Shown here: piece after piece, positions 1 to 30,419 of the stretch
Numbering within the stretch: the stretch's first letter is position 1
Layout of the letters: every line of letters begins with the position of its first letter
Assembly (NCBI GenBank): GCA_030674185.1
Contig: CM060312.1
Location: 27,494,835 to 27,558,834 of the forward strand
Length of the DNA stretch: 64,000 nt
Origin: Monoplex corrugatus
Taxonomy: Eukaryota; Mollusca; Gastropoda; Littorinimorpha; Ranellidae
Reading direction: 5' to 3'
Position numbers and translations under genes: made by a program
Notes under the pieces: model-generated
What the model was told of the DNA's origin: nothing
The model's database searches: none
What the model saw: the letters and a program-made list of their open reading frames with translations, nothing else

Positions 1-734
1 ATGCACTGTGTGATCAAAGATTCATAATGGGTTTTGAATACATAGACTTTTTTGTTTTAGCTGACATTATCATTTAATCAAGAGAAAATGACATGACAGT
101 GGTAGGCCTACATTGTTTGTAGTCAGTTTTGTGGCAGGGATTCCCTTTTCTACCCAATGTGGTGAAGACATAAGAAAAGGAATTTTTTCTTTCATCTCCA
201 CTCTCACTCTGCTTGTTGTGAATTCCTCGCCAGTATGTTATTTCTTGATTCAGTGCTGCTAGGATAAATCCACTGAATGCCTTTTACGGATTCAAATCCG
301 TCTGTTTTTTTTTAATAGTAAAGCTGATCTCTGAGATGGTAAAAGGTTTTTGTCAAAGGCAAGGAATGAAGTGTTTAGCACAAACATTGACACTGCGTCA
401 ATCTGTTTTTTTCCTCCTGTGAATATATGATAACCAATTAGATACTGAGTTGAGTAGGAAAACACACTATGTTTACATCTGAACTTAAGGTCTACAGTTC
501 ACTGACAGATAAAGACACATATTATGCAGTTAAACTTTCATAGCACACAAGTGATAGATTTTTTTATATGTATCACGCTGACCGCCACACTAGCTGTTTA
601 GCTGAAATATGTCAGTCCGCAATTAAGATAGGCCTATACATCTGCATATACTAAAAAGAAAAAGAAAAAAACCTGTAGCTTTGTAATTGTAGTTGTAGGT
701 CTACTGTGTTGCTTTCAAGACACTGTCAATGATT
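1..734. other. Left-edge non-coding DNA, no gene recognised
   Basis: AT-rich single-copy-looking sequence. I found no conserved exon, splice-bounded open frame or RNA gene on either strand. Confidence 0.5.
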
Positions 735-1026
735 TGGTGGGCACCATAGTCAGTTGGGTGAACATCATACTTCCAGTTGGAAGGTCTTGGTTCAATAAGC
801 TGGGACACCTCTGCCTGGTGGATATAAAGGGTGGAGATTTTCCCATTTCCCAGGTCAGTATACATGCAGACCTGCCAGTGTGTTAGTCCCCTTTATGTTT
901 ATGCTCATGCAGATATCAAATATTCATGTCAAAAATCCTGTAAATCATATCAGTGTCCAGCGGCTTATGGAAACATGAAAACACCCACCACTGTATGCCC
1001 ACCAAAAATGCAGATGGTGCAATAAC
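735..1026 (+). repeat. tRNA-derived SINE, family B, copy 1
   Basis: The head has a tRNA-like A box around 745-770 and a B box-like GGTCTTGGTTCAATAAG near 783-799. The body matches the reverse complement of 20125-20500: both carry a block reading GGAGATTTT(T/C)CC, then CATG(T)CAGACCT, then TCAGTGTC(C/T)(A/G)G, then ACATGAAAACACCCA. Three copies of one body in 20 kb mark it as interspersed. The sequence has diverged, so the copy is old and probably inactive. Boundaries are approximate. Confidence 0.7.
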
Positions 1027-1030
1027 ATAG

Positions 1031-1735
1031 TAGAGAATGTGTCATTTTGCCTAAAAGGTCGAGTTCTCTGTGCTCCTCTAGAAAGCCTGATTATGTGTAA
1101 CATGCAGTCAGTCCAAATGAGTTTGGAGAATAGTACTGTTCACAAATCATGTTTAAGAATGGTTCTGCTTCTGAGGTCTGGCTGGCATATGGGTAGATCT
1201 CCATTTTCCAGTCTGACTATGCAGGTTCATGTAGGTGAGAATCTCGTTCCCAGATATCTTTGTGCATGCAACCTCCAGTTAAACCAGTAGTGAATGGTAC
1301 CCAACTTTGCAGCAAGAAAGAGGAGATAGGCATTGCCTCTATGATGCTGGCTCCGAGAAAAGAGAAGATTCTGTCATCTCAGTGCCCTACAACTTCAGTG
1401 TTATGGGACAGCCTTTACCCCCTTTTCCAATCTCACTTAAAAAACAAGTAAACACACACATCATCTCTCCTCTCCTATGTATATATGTAGGCCCTACCTG
1501 TGACAAAAATGTGTGAACGAGATTTTCTCAGCTCTCTATGGGTTGATCTTTACCAAATTTTCGTCGAAGCTGTGGACTGTTCTGGAGTTGTGACTGCACA
1601 AGTGTGGAAGGTAGGCTACAGTTCCAAGGTCACAGACACATGGACAGAAAAAGTGTCGACAATCCGCACTTTTTGAGGAAAGTTTGTAAACAGCACTTTC
1701 TTAGGAACATCTGACAATATTTAAAATCTGTTTTC
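1031..1735. other. Spacer between SINE and satellite
   Basis: Short unspliced ORFs overlap here in several frames, but none resembles a known protein. The stretch 1340-1430 (ATGATGCTGGCTCCGAGAAA through TTATGGGACAGCCTTTACC) looks like a mollusc interspersed repeat I recall only loosely, so it is not assigned to a family. The last 13 bases before the satellite are duplicated inside it at 2242. Confidence 0.4.
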
Positions 1736-2240
1736 ATTGTTGTGACAGTCAACCACTGTCCTTGTTTTAAGGCCAACTATAACTTATTGTTGTGACAGTC
1801 AACCACTGTCCTTGCTTTAAGGCCAGCTATAACTTATTGTTGTGACAGTCAACCACTGTCCTTGCTTTAAGGCCAACTATAACTTATTGTTGTGACAGTC
1901 AACCACTGTCCTTGCTTTAAGGCCAACTATAATTATTGTTGTGACAGTCAACCACTGTCCTTGCTTTAAGGCCAACTATAATTTATTGTTGTGACAGTCA
2001 ACCACTGTCCTTGCTTTAAGGCCAACTATAACTTATTGTTGTGACAGTCAACCACTGTCCTTGCTTTAAGGCCAACTATAATTATTGTTGTGACAGTCAA
2101 CCACTGTCCTTGCTTTAAGGCCAACTATAATTTATTGTTGTGACAGTCAACCACTGTCCTTGCTTTAAGGCCAACTATAACTTATTGTTGTGACAGTCAA
2201 CCACTGTTCTTGCTTTAAGGCTAAAATAACTTATTGTTGT
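1723..2240. repeat. Left copy of a 519-bp duplication at the array edge
   Basis: AAAATCTGTTTTCATTG occurs at the unique/array junction (1723) and again at 2242. Each is followed by the same monomer series, including the rare CCTTGTTTTAAGG and GGCCAGCTATAAC variants. A segment spanning the array edge and a few bases of unique flank has therefore been duplicated in tandem. Confidence 0.85.
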
Positions 2241-5200
2241 GAAAATCTGTTTTCATTGTTGTGACAGTCAACCACTGTCCTTGTTTTAAGGCCAACTATA
2301 ACTTATTGTTGTGACAGTCAACCACTGTCCTTGCTTTAAGGCCAGCTATAACTTATTGTTGTGACAGTCAACCACTGTCCTTGCTTTAAGGCCAACTATA
2401 ACTTATTGTTGTGACAGTCAACCACTGTCCTTGCTTTAAGGCCAACTATAATTATTGTTGTGACAGTCAACCACTGTCCTTGCTTTAAGGCCAACTATAA
2501 TTTATTGTTGTGACAGTCAACCACTGTCCTTGCTTTAAGGCCAACTATAACTTATTGTTGTGACAGTCAACCACTGTCCTTGCTTTAAGGCCAACTGTAA
2601 CTTATTGTTGTGACAGTCAACCACTGTTCTTGCTTTAAGGCCAACTATAACTTGTTGTTGTGACAGTCAACCACTGTTCTTGCTTTAAGGCCAACTATAA
2701 CTTATTGTTGTGACAGTCAACCACTGTCCTTGCTTTAAGGCCAACTGTAACTTATTGTTGTGACAGTCAACCACTGTTCTTGCTTTAAGGCTAAAATAAC
2801 TTATTGTTGTGACAGTCAACCACTGTCCTTGCTTTAAGGCCAACTGTAACTTATTGTTGTGACAGTCAACCACTGTCCTTGCTTTAAGGACAACTGTAAC
2901 TTATTGTTGTGACAGTCAACCACTGTCCTTGCTTTAAGGCCAACTATAACTTATTGTTGTGACAGTCAACCACTGTCCTTGCTTTAAGGCCAACTGTAAC
3001 TTATTGTTGTGACAGTGAACCACTGTACTTGCTTTAAGGCCAACTATAACTTATTGTTGTGACAGTCAACCACTGTCCTTGCTTTAAGGCCAACTGTAAC
3101 TTATTGTTCTGACAGTCAACCACTGTTCTTGCTTTAAGGCCAACTATAACTTATTGTTGTGACAGTCAACCACTGTCCTTGCTTTAAGGCCAACTATAAC
3201 TTATTGTTGTGACAGTCAACCATTGTCCTTGCTTTAAGGCCAACTATAACTTATTGTTGTGACAGTCAACCACTGCTCTTGCTTTAAGGCCAACTATAAC
3301 TTATTGTTGCGACAGTCAACCACTATCCTTGCTTTAAGGCCAACTATAACTTATTGTTGTGACAGTCAACCACTGTCCTTGCTTTAAGGCCAACTGTAAC
3401 TTATTGTTGTGACAGTCAACCACTGTCCTTGCTTTAAGGCCAACTATAACTTATTGTTGTGACAGTCAACCACTGTCCTTGCTTTAAGGCCAACTATAAC
3501 TTATTGTTGTAACAGTCAACCACTGTCCTTGCTTTAAGGCCAACTGTAACCTATTGTTGTGACAGTCAACTACTGTTCTTGCTTTAAGGCCAACTGTAAC
3601 TTATTGTTGTGACAGTCAACCACTGTCCTTGCTTTAAGGCCAACTGTAACTTATTGTTGACAGTCAACCACTGTCCTTGCTTTAAGGCCAACTATAACTT
3701 ATTGTTGTGACAGTCAACCACTGTTCTTGCTTTAAGGCCAACTGTAACTTATTGTTGTGACAGTCAACCACTGTTCTTGCTTTAAGGCCAACTGTAACTT
3801 ATTGTTGTGACAGTCAACCACTGTTCTTGCTTTAAGGCCAACTTAACTTATTGTTGTGACAGTCAACCACTGTCCTTGCTTTAAGGCCAACTATAACTCA
3901 TTGTTGTGACAATCAACCACTGTCCTTGCTTTAAGGCCAACTATAACTTATTGTTGCGACAATCAACCACTGTCCTTGCTTTAAGGCCAACTATAACTTA
4001 TTGTTGCGACAGTCAACCACTGTCCTTGCTTTAAGGCCAACTATAACTTATTGTTGTGACAGTCAACCACTGTCCTTGCTTTAAGGCCAACTATAACTTA
4101 TTGTTGTGATAGTCAACCACTGTCCTTGCTTTAAGGCCAACTGTAACTTATTGTTGTGATAGTCAACCACTGTCCTTGCTTTAAGGTCAACTATAACTTA
4201 TTGTTGTGAGTCAACCACTGTCCTTGCTTTAAGGCCAACTATAACTTATTGTTGTGACAGTCAACCACTGTCCTTGCTTTAAGGCTAACTATAACTTATT
4301 GTTGTGATAGTCAACCACTGTCCTTGCTTTAAGGCTAACTATAACTTATTGTTGTGATAGTCAACCACTGTCCTTGCTGTAAGGCCAACTGTAACTTATT
4401 GTTGTGATAGTCAACCACTGTCCTTGCTTTAAGGCCAACTGTAACTTATTGTTCTGATAGTCAACCACCGTCCTTGCTTTAAGGCCAACTACAACTTAAA
4501 GTTGTGATAGTCAACCACCGTCCTTGCTTTAAGGCCAACTACAACTTATTGTTTGTGATAGTCAACCACTGTCCTTGCTTTAAGGCCAACTATAACTTAT
4601 TGTTGTGACAGTCAACCACTGTCCTTGCTTTAAGGCCAACTATAACTTATTGTTTTGACAGTCAACCACTGTCCTTGCTTTAAGGCCAACTATAACTTAT
4701 TGTTGTGATAGTCAACCACTGTCCTTGCTTTAAGGCCAACTGCAACTTATTGTTGTGATAGTCAATCACCGTCCTTGCTTTAAGGCCAACTACAACTTAT
4801 TGTTGTGACAGTCAACCACTGTCCTTGCTTCAAGGCCAACTACAACTTATTGTTGTGATAGTCAACCACTGTCCTTGCTTTAAGGCCAACTACAACTTAT
4901 TGTTGTGATAGTCAACTACTGTCCTTGCTTTAAGGCTAACTATAACTTATTGTTGACAGTCAACCACTGTCCTTGCTTTAAGGCCAACTATAACTTATTG
5001 TTGTGACAGTCAACCACTGTTCTTGCTTTAAGGCCAACTGTAACTTATTGTTGTGACAGTCAACCACTGTTCTTGCTTTAAGGCCAACTGTAACTTATTG
5101 TTGTGACAGTCAACCACTGTTCTTGCTTTAAGGCCAACTGAACTTATTGTTGTGACAGTCAACCACTGTCCTTGCTTTAAGGCCAACTATAACTCATTGT

Positions 5201-8200
5201 TGTGACAATCAACCACTGTCCTTGCTTTAAGGCCAACTATAACTTATTGTTGCGACAATCAACCACTGTCCTTGCTTTAAGGCCAACTATAACTTATTGT
5301 TTTGACAGTCAACCACTGTCCTTGCTTTAAGGCCAACTATAACTTATTGTTGCGACAGTCAACCACTGTCCTTGCTTTAAGGCCAACTGTAACTTATTGT
5401 TGTGACAGTCAACCACTGTCCTTGCTTTAAGGCCAACTATGACTTATTGTTGTGATAGTCAACCACTGTCCTTGCTTTAAGGCCAACTGTAACTTATTGT
5501 TGTGATAGTCAACCACTGTCCTTGCTTTAAGGTCAACTATAACTTATTGTTGTGACAGTCAACCACTGTCCTTGCTTTAAGGCCAACTATAACTTATTGT
5601 TGTGACAGTCAACCACTGTCCTTGCTTTAAGGCTAACTATAACTTATTGTTGTGATAGTCAACCACTGTCCTTGCCTTAAGGCTAACTATAACTTATTGT
5701 TATGATAGTCAACCACTGTCCTTGCTTTAAGGCCAACTGTAACTTATTGTTCTGATAGTCAACCACCGTCCTTGCTTTAAGGCCAACTACAACTTATTGT
5801 TGTGATAGTCAACCACCGTCCTTGCTTTAAGGCCAACTACAACTTATTGTTGTGACAGTCAACCACTGTCCTTGCTTTAAGGCCAACTACAACTTATTGT
5901 TGTGATAGTCAACCATGTCCTTGCTTTAAGGCCAACTATAACTTATTGTTGTGACAGTCAACCACTGTCCTTGCTTTAAGGCCAACTATAACTTATTGTT
6001 TTGACAGTCAACCACTGTCCTTGCTTTAAGGCCAACTATAACTTATTGTTGTGATAGTCAACCACTGTCCTTGCTTTAAGGCCAACTGAACTTATTGTTG
6101 TGATAGTCAATCACCGTCCTTGCTTTAAGGCCAACTATAACTTATTGTTGTGACAGTCAACCACAGTCCTTGCTTCAAGGCCAACTACAACTTATTGTTG
6201 TGATAGTCAACCACTGTCCTTGCTTTAAGGCCAACTACAACTTATTGTTGTGACAGTCAACCACTGTCCTTGCTTTAAGGCCAACTATAACTCATTGTTG
6301 TGACAATCAACCACTGTCCTTGCTTTAAGGCCAACTATAACTTATTGTTGCGACAATCAACCACTGTCCTTGCTTTAAGGCCAACTATAACTTATTGTTG
6401 CGACAGTCAACCACTGTCCTTGCTTTAAGGCCAACTATAACTTATTGTTGTGACAGTCAACCACTGTCCTTGCTTTAAGGCCAACTATAACTTATTGTTG
6501 TGATAGTCAACCACTGTCCTTGCTTTAAGGCCAACTGTAACTTATTGTTGTGATAGTCAACCACTGTCCTTGCTTTAAGGTCAACTATAACTTATTGTTG
6601 TGAGTCAACCACTGTCCTTGCTTTAAGGCCAACTATAACTTATTGTTGTGACAGTCAACCACTGTCCTTGCTTTAAGGCTAACTATAACTTATTGTTGTG
6701 ATAGTCAACCACTGTCCTTGCTTTAAGGCTAACTATAACTTATTGTTGTGATAGTCAACCACTGTCCTTGCTGTAAGGCCAACTGTAACTTATTGTTGTG
6801 ATAGTCAACCACTGTCCTTGCTTTAAGGCCAACTGTAACTTATTGTTCTGATAGTCAACCACCGTCCTTGCTTTAAGGCCAACTACAACTTAAAGTTGTG
6901 ATAGTCAACCACACGTCCTTGCTTTAAGGCCAACTACAACTTATTGTTGTGATAGTCAACCACTGTCCTTGCTTTAAGGCCAACTATAACTTATTGTTGT
7001 GACAGTCAACCACTGTCCTTGCTTTAAGGCCAACTATAACTTATTGTTTTGACAGTCAACCACTGTCCTTGCTTTAAGGCCAACTATAACTTATTGTTGT
7101 GATAGTCAACCACTGTCCTTGCTTTAAGGCCAACTGCAACTTATTGTTGTGATAGTCAATCACCGTCCTTGCTTTAAGGCCAACTACAACTTATTGTTGT
7201 GACAGTCAACCACTGTCCTTGCTTCAAGGCCAACTACAACTTATTGTTGTGATAGTCAACCACTGTCCTTGCTTTAAGGCCAACTACAACTTATTGTTGT
7301 GATAGTCAACTACTGTCCTTGCTTTAAGGCTAACTATAACTTATTGTTGACAGTCAACCACTGTCCTTGCTTTAAGGCCAACTATAACTTATTTTGTGAC
7401 AGTCAACCACTGTTCTTGCTTTAAGGCCAACTGTAACTTATTGTTGTGACAGTCAACCACTGTTCTTGCTTTAAGGCCAACTGTAACTTATTGTTGTGAC
7501 AGTCAACCACTGTTCTTGCTTTAAGGCCAACTGAACTTATTGTTGTGACAGTCAACCACTGTCCTTGCTTTAAGGCCAACTATAACTCATTGTTGTGACA
7601 ATCAACCACTGTCCTTGCTTTAAGGCCAACTATAACTTATTGTTGCGACAATCAACCACTGTCCTTGCTTTAAGGCCAACTATAACTTATTGTTTTGACA
7701 GTCAACCACTGTCCTTGCTTTAAGGCCAACTATAACTTATTGTTGCGACAGTCAACCACTGTCCTTGCTTTAAGGCCAACTGTAACTTATTGTTGTGACA
7801 GTCAACCACTGTCCTTGCTTTAAGGCCAACTATGACTTATTGTTGTGATAGTCAACCACTGTCCTTGCTTTAAGGCCAACTGTAACTTATTGTTGTGATA
7901 GTCAACCACTGTCCTTGCTTTAAGGTCAACTATAACTTATTGTTGTGACAGTCAACCACTGTCCTTGCTTTAAGGCCAACTATAACTTATTGTTGTGACA
8001 GTCAACCACTGTCCTTGCTTTAAGGCTAACTATAACTTATTGTTGTGATAGTCAACCACTGTCCTTGCCTTAAGGCTAACTATAACTTATTGTTATGATA
8101 GTCAACCACTGTCCTTGCTTTAAGGCCAACTGTAACTTATTGTTCTGATAGTCAACCACCGTCCTTGCTTTAAGGCCAACTACAACTTATTGTTGTGATA

Positions 8201-9680
8201 GTCAACCACCGTCCTTGCTTTAAGGCCAACTACAACTTATTGTTGTGACAGTCAACCACTGTCCTTGCTTTAAGGCCAACTACAACTTATTGTTGTGATA
8301 GTCAACCATGTCCTTGCTTTAAGGCCAACTATAACTTATTGTTGTGACAGTCAACCACTGTCCTTGCTTTAAGGCCAACTATAACTTATTGTTTTGACAG
8401 TCAACCACTGTCCTTGCTTTAAGGCCAACTATAACTTATTGTTGTGATAGTCAACCACTGTCCTTGCTTTAAGGCCAACTGAACTTATTGTTGTGATAGT
8501 CAATCACCGTCCTTGCTTTAAGGCCAACTATAACTTATTGTTGTGACAGTCAACCACAGTCCTTGCTTCAAGGCCAACTACAACTTATTGTTGTGATAGT
8601 CAACCACTGTCCTTGCTTTAAGGCCAACTACAACTTATTGTTGTGATAGTCAACCACTGTCCTTGCTTTAAGGCTAACTATAACTTATTGTTGTGATAGT
8701 CAACCACCGTCCTTGCTTTAAGGCCAACTACAACTTATTGTTGTGATAGTCAACCACCGTCCTTGCTTTAAGGCCAACTACAACTTATTGTTGTGACAGT
8801 CAACCACCGTCCTTGCTTCAAGGCCAACTACAACTTATTGTTGTGATAGTCAACCACTGTCCTTGCTTTAAGGCCAACTATAACTTATTGTTGTGAGTCA
8901 ACCACTGTTCTTGCTTTAAGGCCAACTGTAATTTATTGTTGTGATAGTCAACCACCGTCCTTGCTTTAAGGCCAACTACAACTTATTGTTGTGACAGTCA
9001 ACCACCGTCCTTGCTTCAAGGCCAACTACAACTTATTGTTGTGATAGTCAACCACTGTCTTGCTTTAAGGCCAACTATAACTTATTGTTGTGAGTCAACC
9101 ACTGTTCTTGCTTTAAGGCCAACTGTAACTTATTGTTGTGACAGTCAACCACTGTCCTTGCTTTAAGGCCAACTGTAACTTATTGTTGTGATAGTCAACC
9201 ATCATCCTTGCTTTAAGGCCAACTACAACTTATTGTTGTGACAGTCAACCACCGTCCTTGCTTCAAGACCAACTACAACTTATTGTTGTGATAGTCAACC
9301 ACTGTCCTTGCTTTAAGGCCAACTACAACTTATTGTTGTGACAGTCAACCACTGTTCTTGCTTTAAGGCCAACTATAACTTATTGTTGTGAGTCAACCAC
9401 TGTCCTTGCTTTAAGGCCAACTGCAACTTATTGTTGCGATAGTCAACCACTGTTCTTACTTTAAGGCCAACTATAACTTATTGTTGTGAGTCAACCACTG
9501 TCCTTGCTTTAAGGCCAACTGCAACTTATTGTTGCAATAGTCAACCAGTTCTTGCTTTAGTTTAAGGCCAATTGTAACTTATTGTTGTCAGTCAACCACT
9601 GTTCTTGCTTTAAGGCCAACTATAACTTATTGTTGTGATAGTCAACCACTGTCCTTGCTTTAATGTCAACTAAAACTTCT
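1736..9680. repeat. 50-bp satellite array, about 158 monomers, with higher-order structure
   Basis: A 50-bp monomer begins TTATTGTTGTGACAGTCAAC and ends AAGGCCAACTATAAC. It is repeated head to tail for about 7.9 kb. Variants recur: GATAGT for GACAGT, GTTCTTG for GTCCTTG, TACAAC or TGTAAC for TATAAC, and 1-4 bp deletions such as TTGTTGACAGT. Rare variants return at fixed distances. ACTCATTG occurs near 3893, 5192, 6290 and 7586; the TTAAAGTTG monomer near 4495 and 6891; the GTTATGATAG monomer near 5699 and 8092. These give nested periods of about 2.4 kb and 1.3 kb. The array ends by decay into unique DNA at about 9670. It lies outside the three genes; no coding function is inferred. Confidence 0.97.
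3843..8636. repeat. Two tandem copies of a 2.4-kb higher-order block in the satellite
   Basis: The blocks 3843-6239 and 6240-8636 carry the same order of variant monomers and differ at only a few sites. Examples are CACCGTCC near 4515 versus CACACGTCC near 6911, and TTGTTGTG near 4995 versus a 3-base deletion at 7393. Inside each block a diverged 1.3-kb repeat (about 26 monomers) is visible. The pattern fits successive unequal crossing-over. Boundaries are read by eye, within about one monomer. Confidence 0.85.
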
Positions 9681-10561
9681 TCAAGTTTACTGTGACCTTG
9701 AGAAGTACAGAACTGGGTCTTGTCTTTTTTTTTTTTTTTTTGAGTAAGAAGGCAGATTGTTAGAATGGTTTGACCTTCATGTTAAGTACACAACTGGGAT
9801 CTTGTCATTTGGTTTTAATAAGAAGTTAGATTGTCAGAATGGCTTGACCACCTTGTTTTACCTTCTTCAATCATTCATGTTGGATTTACATTTTTTTTCT
9901 GTTACTTGCTGTGCTCTCTGATTTCTTCAAAGTAACTGTCTATATGCTCACTTTTATTCTATTTTCATGCAAATCTAGTAAGCATGTGGGAAAAGGGAAA
10001 GGTGTGACTATAGCTTGACTATCTTGTTTGTCTTTTCCAAGTCATCATGCTTCTCAGCTACATAACCATGAAATAATCTTTCAGACCCATTTTATGTGTC
10101 GTTAACAAATCATAATTTATGATCTATGGAACTAACTTGCAGAAACAATGTTTGTGGCAGTTATACTGAAGTTTTTCTTTCACTGAAGTTTTCATTTTCA
10201 CAATAGGAAATTTTCCTTCTAAAATGACGTTTAATTACACATACTATACCGTGGCTCACAAACAGGTGTTTATATTAGTGTAATGGTTTTCACTTTGACC
10301 AAACATGAATGAACTGTAAAGATGCCTGTAATACAAAAGGGAACACAACTCCTAGTTTCTTCTTCTTCTGTTTTGAGCATACCCACACCTCCAGTGATCA
10401 CTCTGGTGGATGGATGGATGTGGTCTTCAAACGATCCTTTGGTGCCCCAATCCTCATCTTCCAAAGTTGCTCATCAGACCACTGCTTGATTTGCTCATCT
10501 CTGAGCAGTGAATAAAATGCAGAACATGCTCTGAAGACTGGGACTGTGGTCCTGTGTGGCA

Positions 10562-10567
10562 TTTATT
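10562..10567 (-). terminator. Possible polyadenylation signal of DNAJC2
   Basis: TTTATT on plus reads AATAAA on minus, about 800 nt past the stop codon. No independent evidence of use; other weaker hexamers could serve. Confidence 0.25.
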
Positions 10568-10952
10568 TATCGGTATGAAACAATGGCTACACTATGCACA
10601 TACGTTTGTGCAGGCGGCAGAATCCAGTCTGCAAGTGAACAATGATGGTTTACTGCAGTGACTGCAAGCAATAGACAATCATTTGAATGTGCAGTGTGAA
10701 AAGGTATCGTTATGAAGATCTGACTCTCTCAAAGAAACGGCATTTTTCATTGCTGTTACTTTGACTCAAAAATGTTGAGGTTTACATTTCTGTGATGATA
10801 GACACCTTCATAGAATGATCTGCATGGTGGCAATGCAAATTTCATAGGTAATGGTTAATAAATAGTTTCTCAGAATACTACTAGTTGACCTTCTGAAGGT
10901 CCAATATCCAGTCAAGTGAATGAGCATTCTCACTTCACAGTTAATCTGGTAC

Positions 10953-10955
<3 letters not shown>

Positions 10956-11005
<50 letters not shown>

Positions 11006-11047
11006 ATGTATGAATGTATACACACACACACACATACACACACACAC
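10956..11047. repeat. CA/GT microsatellite
   Basis: Two (CA)n blocks, 10956-10998 and 11021-11047, are separated by a short degenerate linker. Apparent Cys-Val or Thr-His ORFs across them are repeat translation, not genes. Confidence 0.95.
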
Positions 11048-11367
11048 CTAAACATGCCTACATACACATTATATACAAGAATGCACACATACATACACAT
11101 AATGAGACAATGAAAGTAAGGGAGACAGCAGACTCAAAATCAAGACTTGCTCTGTATCTGACATCCAAGAAAAACGACAGCCATGGTTTTCAACATGCAT
11201 ACAAAAAATGTTATTTTCACATTCTTCTTTTTCATTCACAGCACTCTGACCCATCCCTAAAATAATCTGCCATCAAACTTCACGCATTCAGTCAATGACC
11301 ACGTACACAACGTTAAGGAGAAAGATGGGGAAATCGCTGAGACATCTGATTTAAACAAAAAGTCACA

Positions 11368-30419
<19,052 letters not shown>

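Larger units (their letters stand above)
9681..11367. other. Intergenic DNA and probable 3' UTR of DNAJC2
   Basis: There is no convincing ORF. A T-rich run lies at 9723-9740 and CA tracts at 10956-11047. On the minus strand, downstream of the DNAJC2 stop, the first clear AATAAA complement (TTTATT) I noted is at 10562-10567. If used, the 3' UTR would be about 800 nt. This site is a guess. Confidence 0.4.

Noticed and set aside
2685..2873. Minus-strand ORF with repeated MVDCHNNKLQLALKQG-like peptide
   Set aside because: It is the satellite monomer read through several copies; small indels end it at once elsewhere in the array.
1736..9680. Array of about 50-bp units resembling a CRISPR array
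   Set aside because: Units are contiguous monomers with no alternating unique spacers, and the host is eukaryotic.
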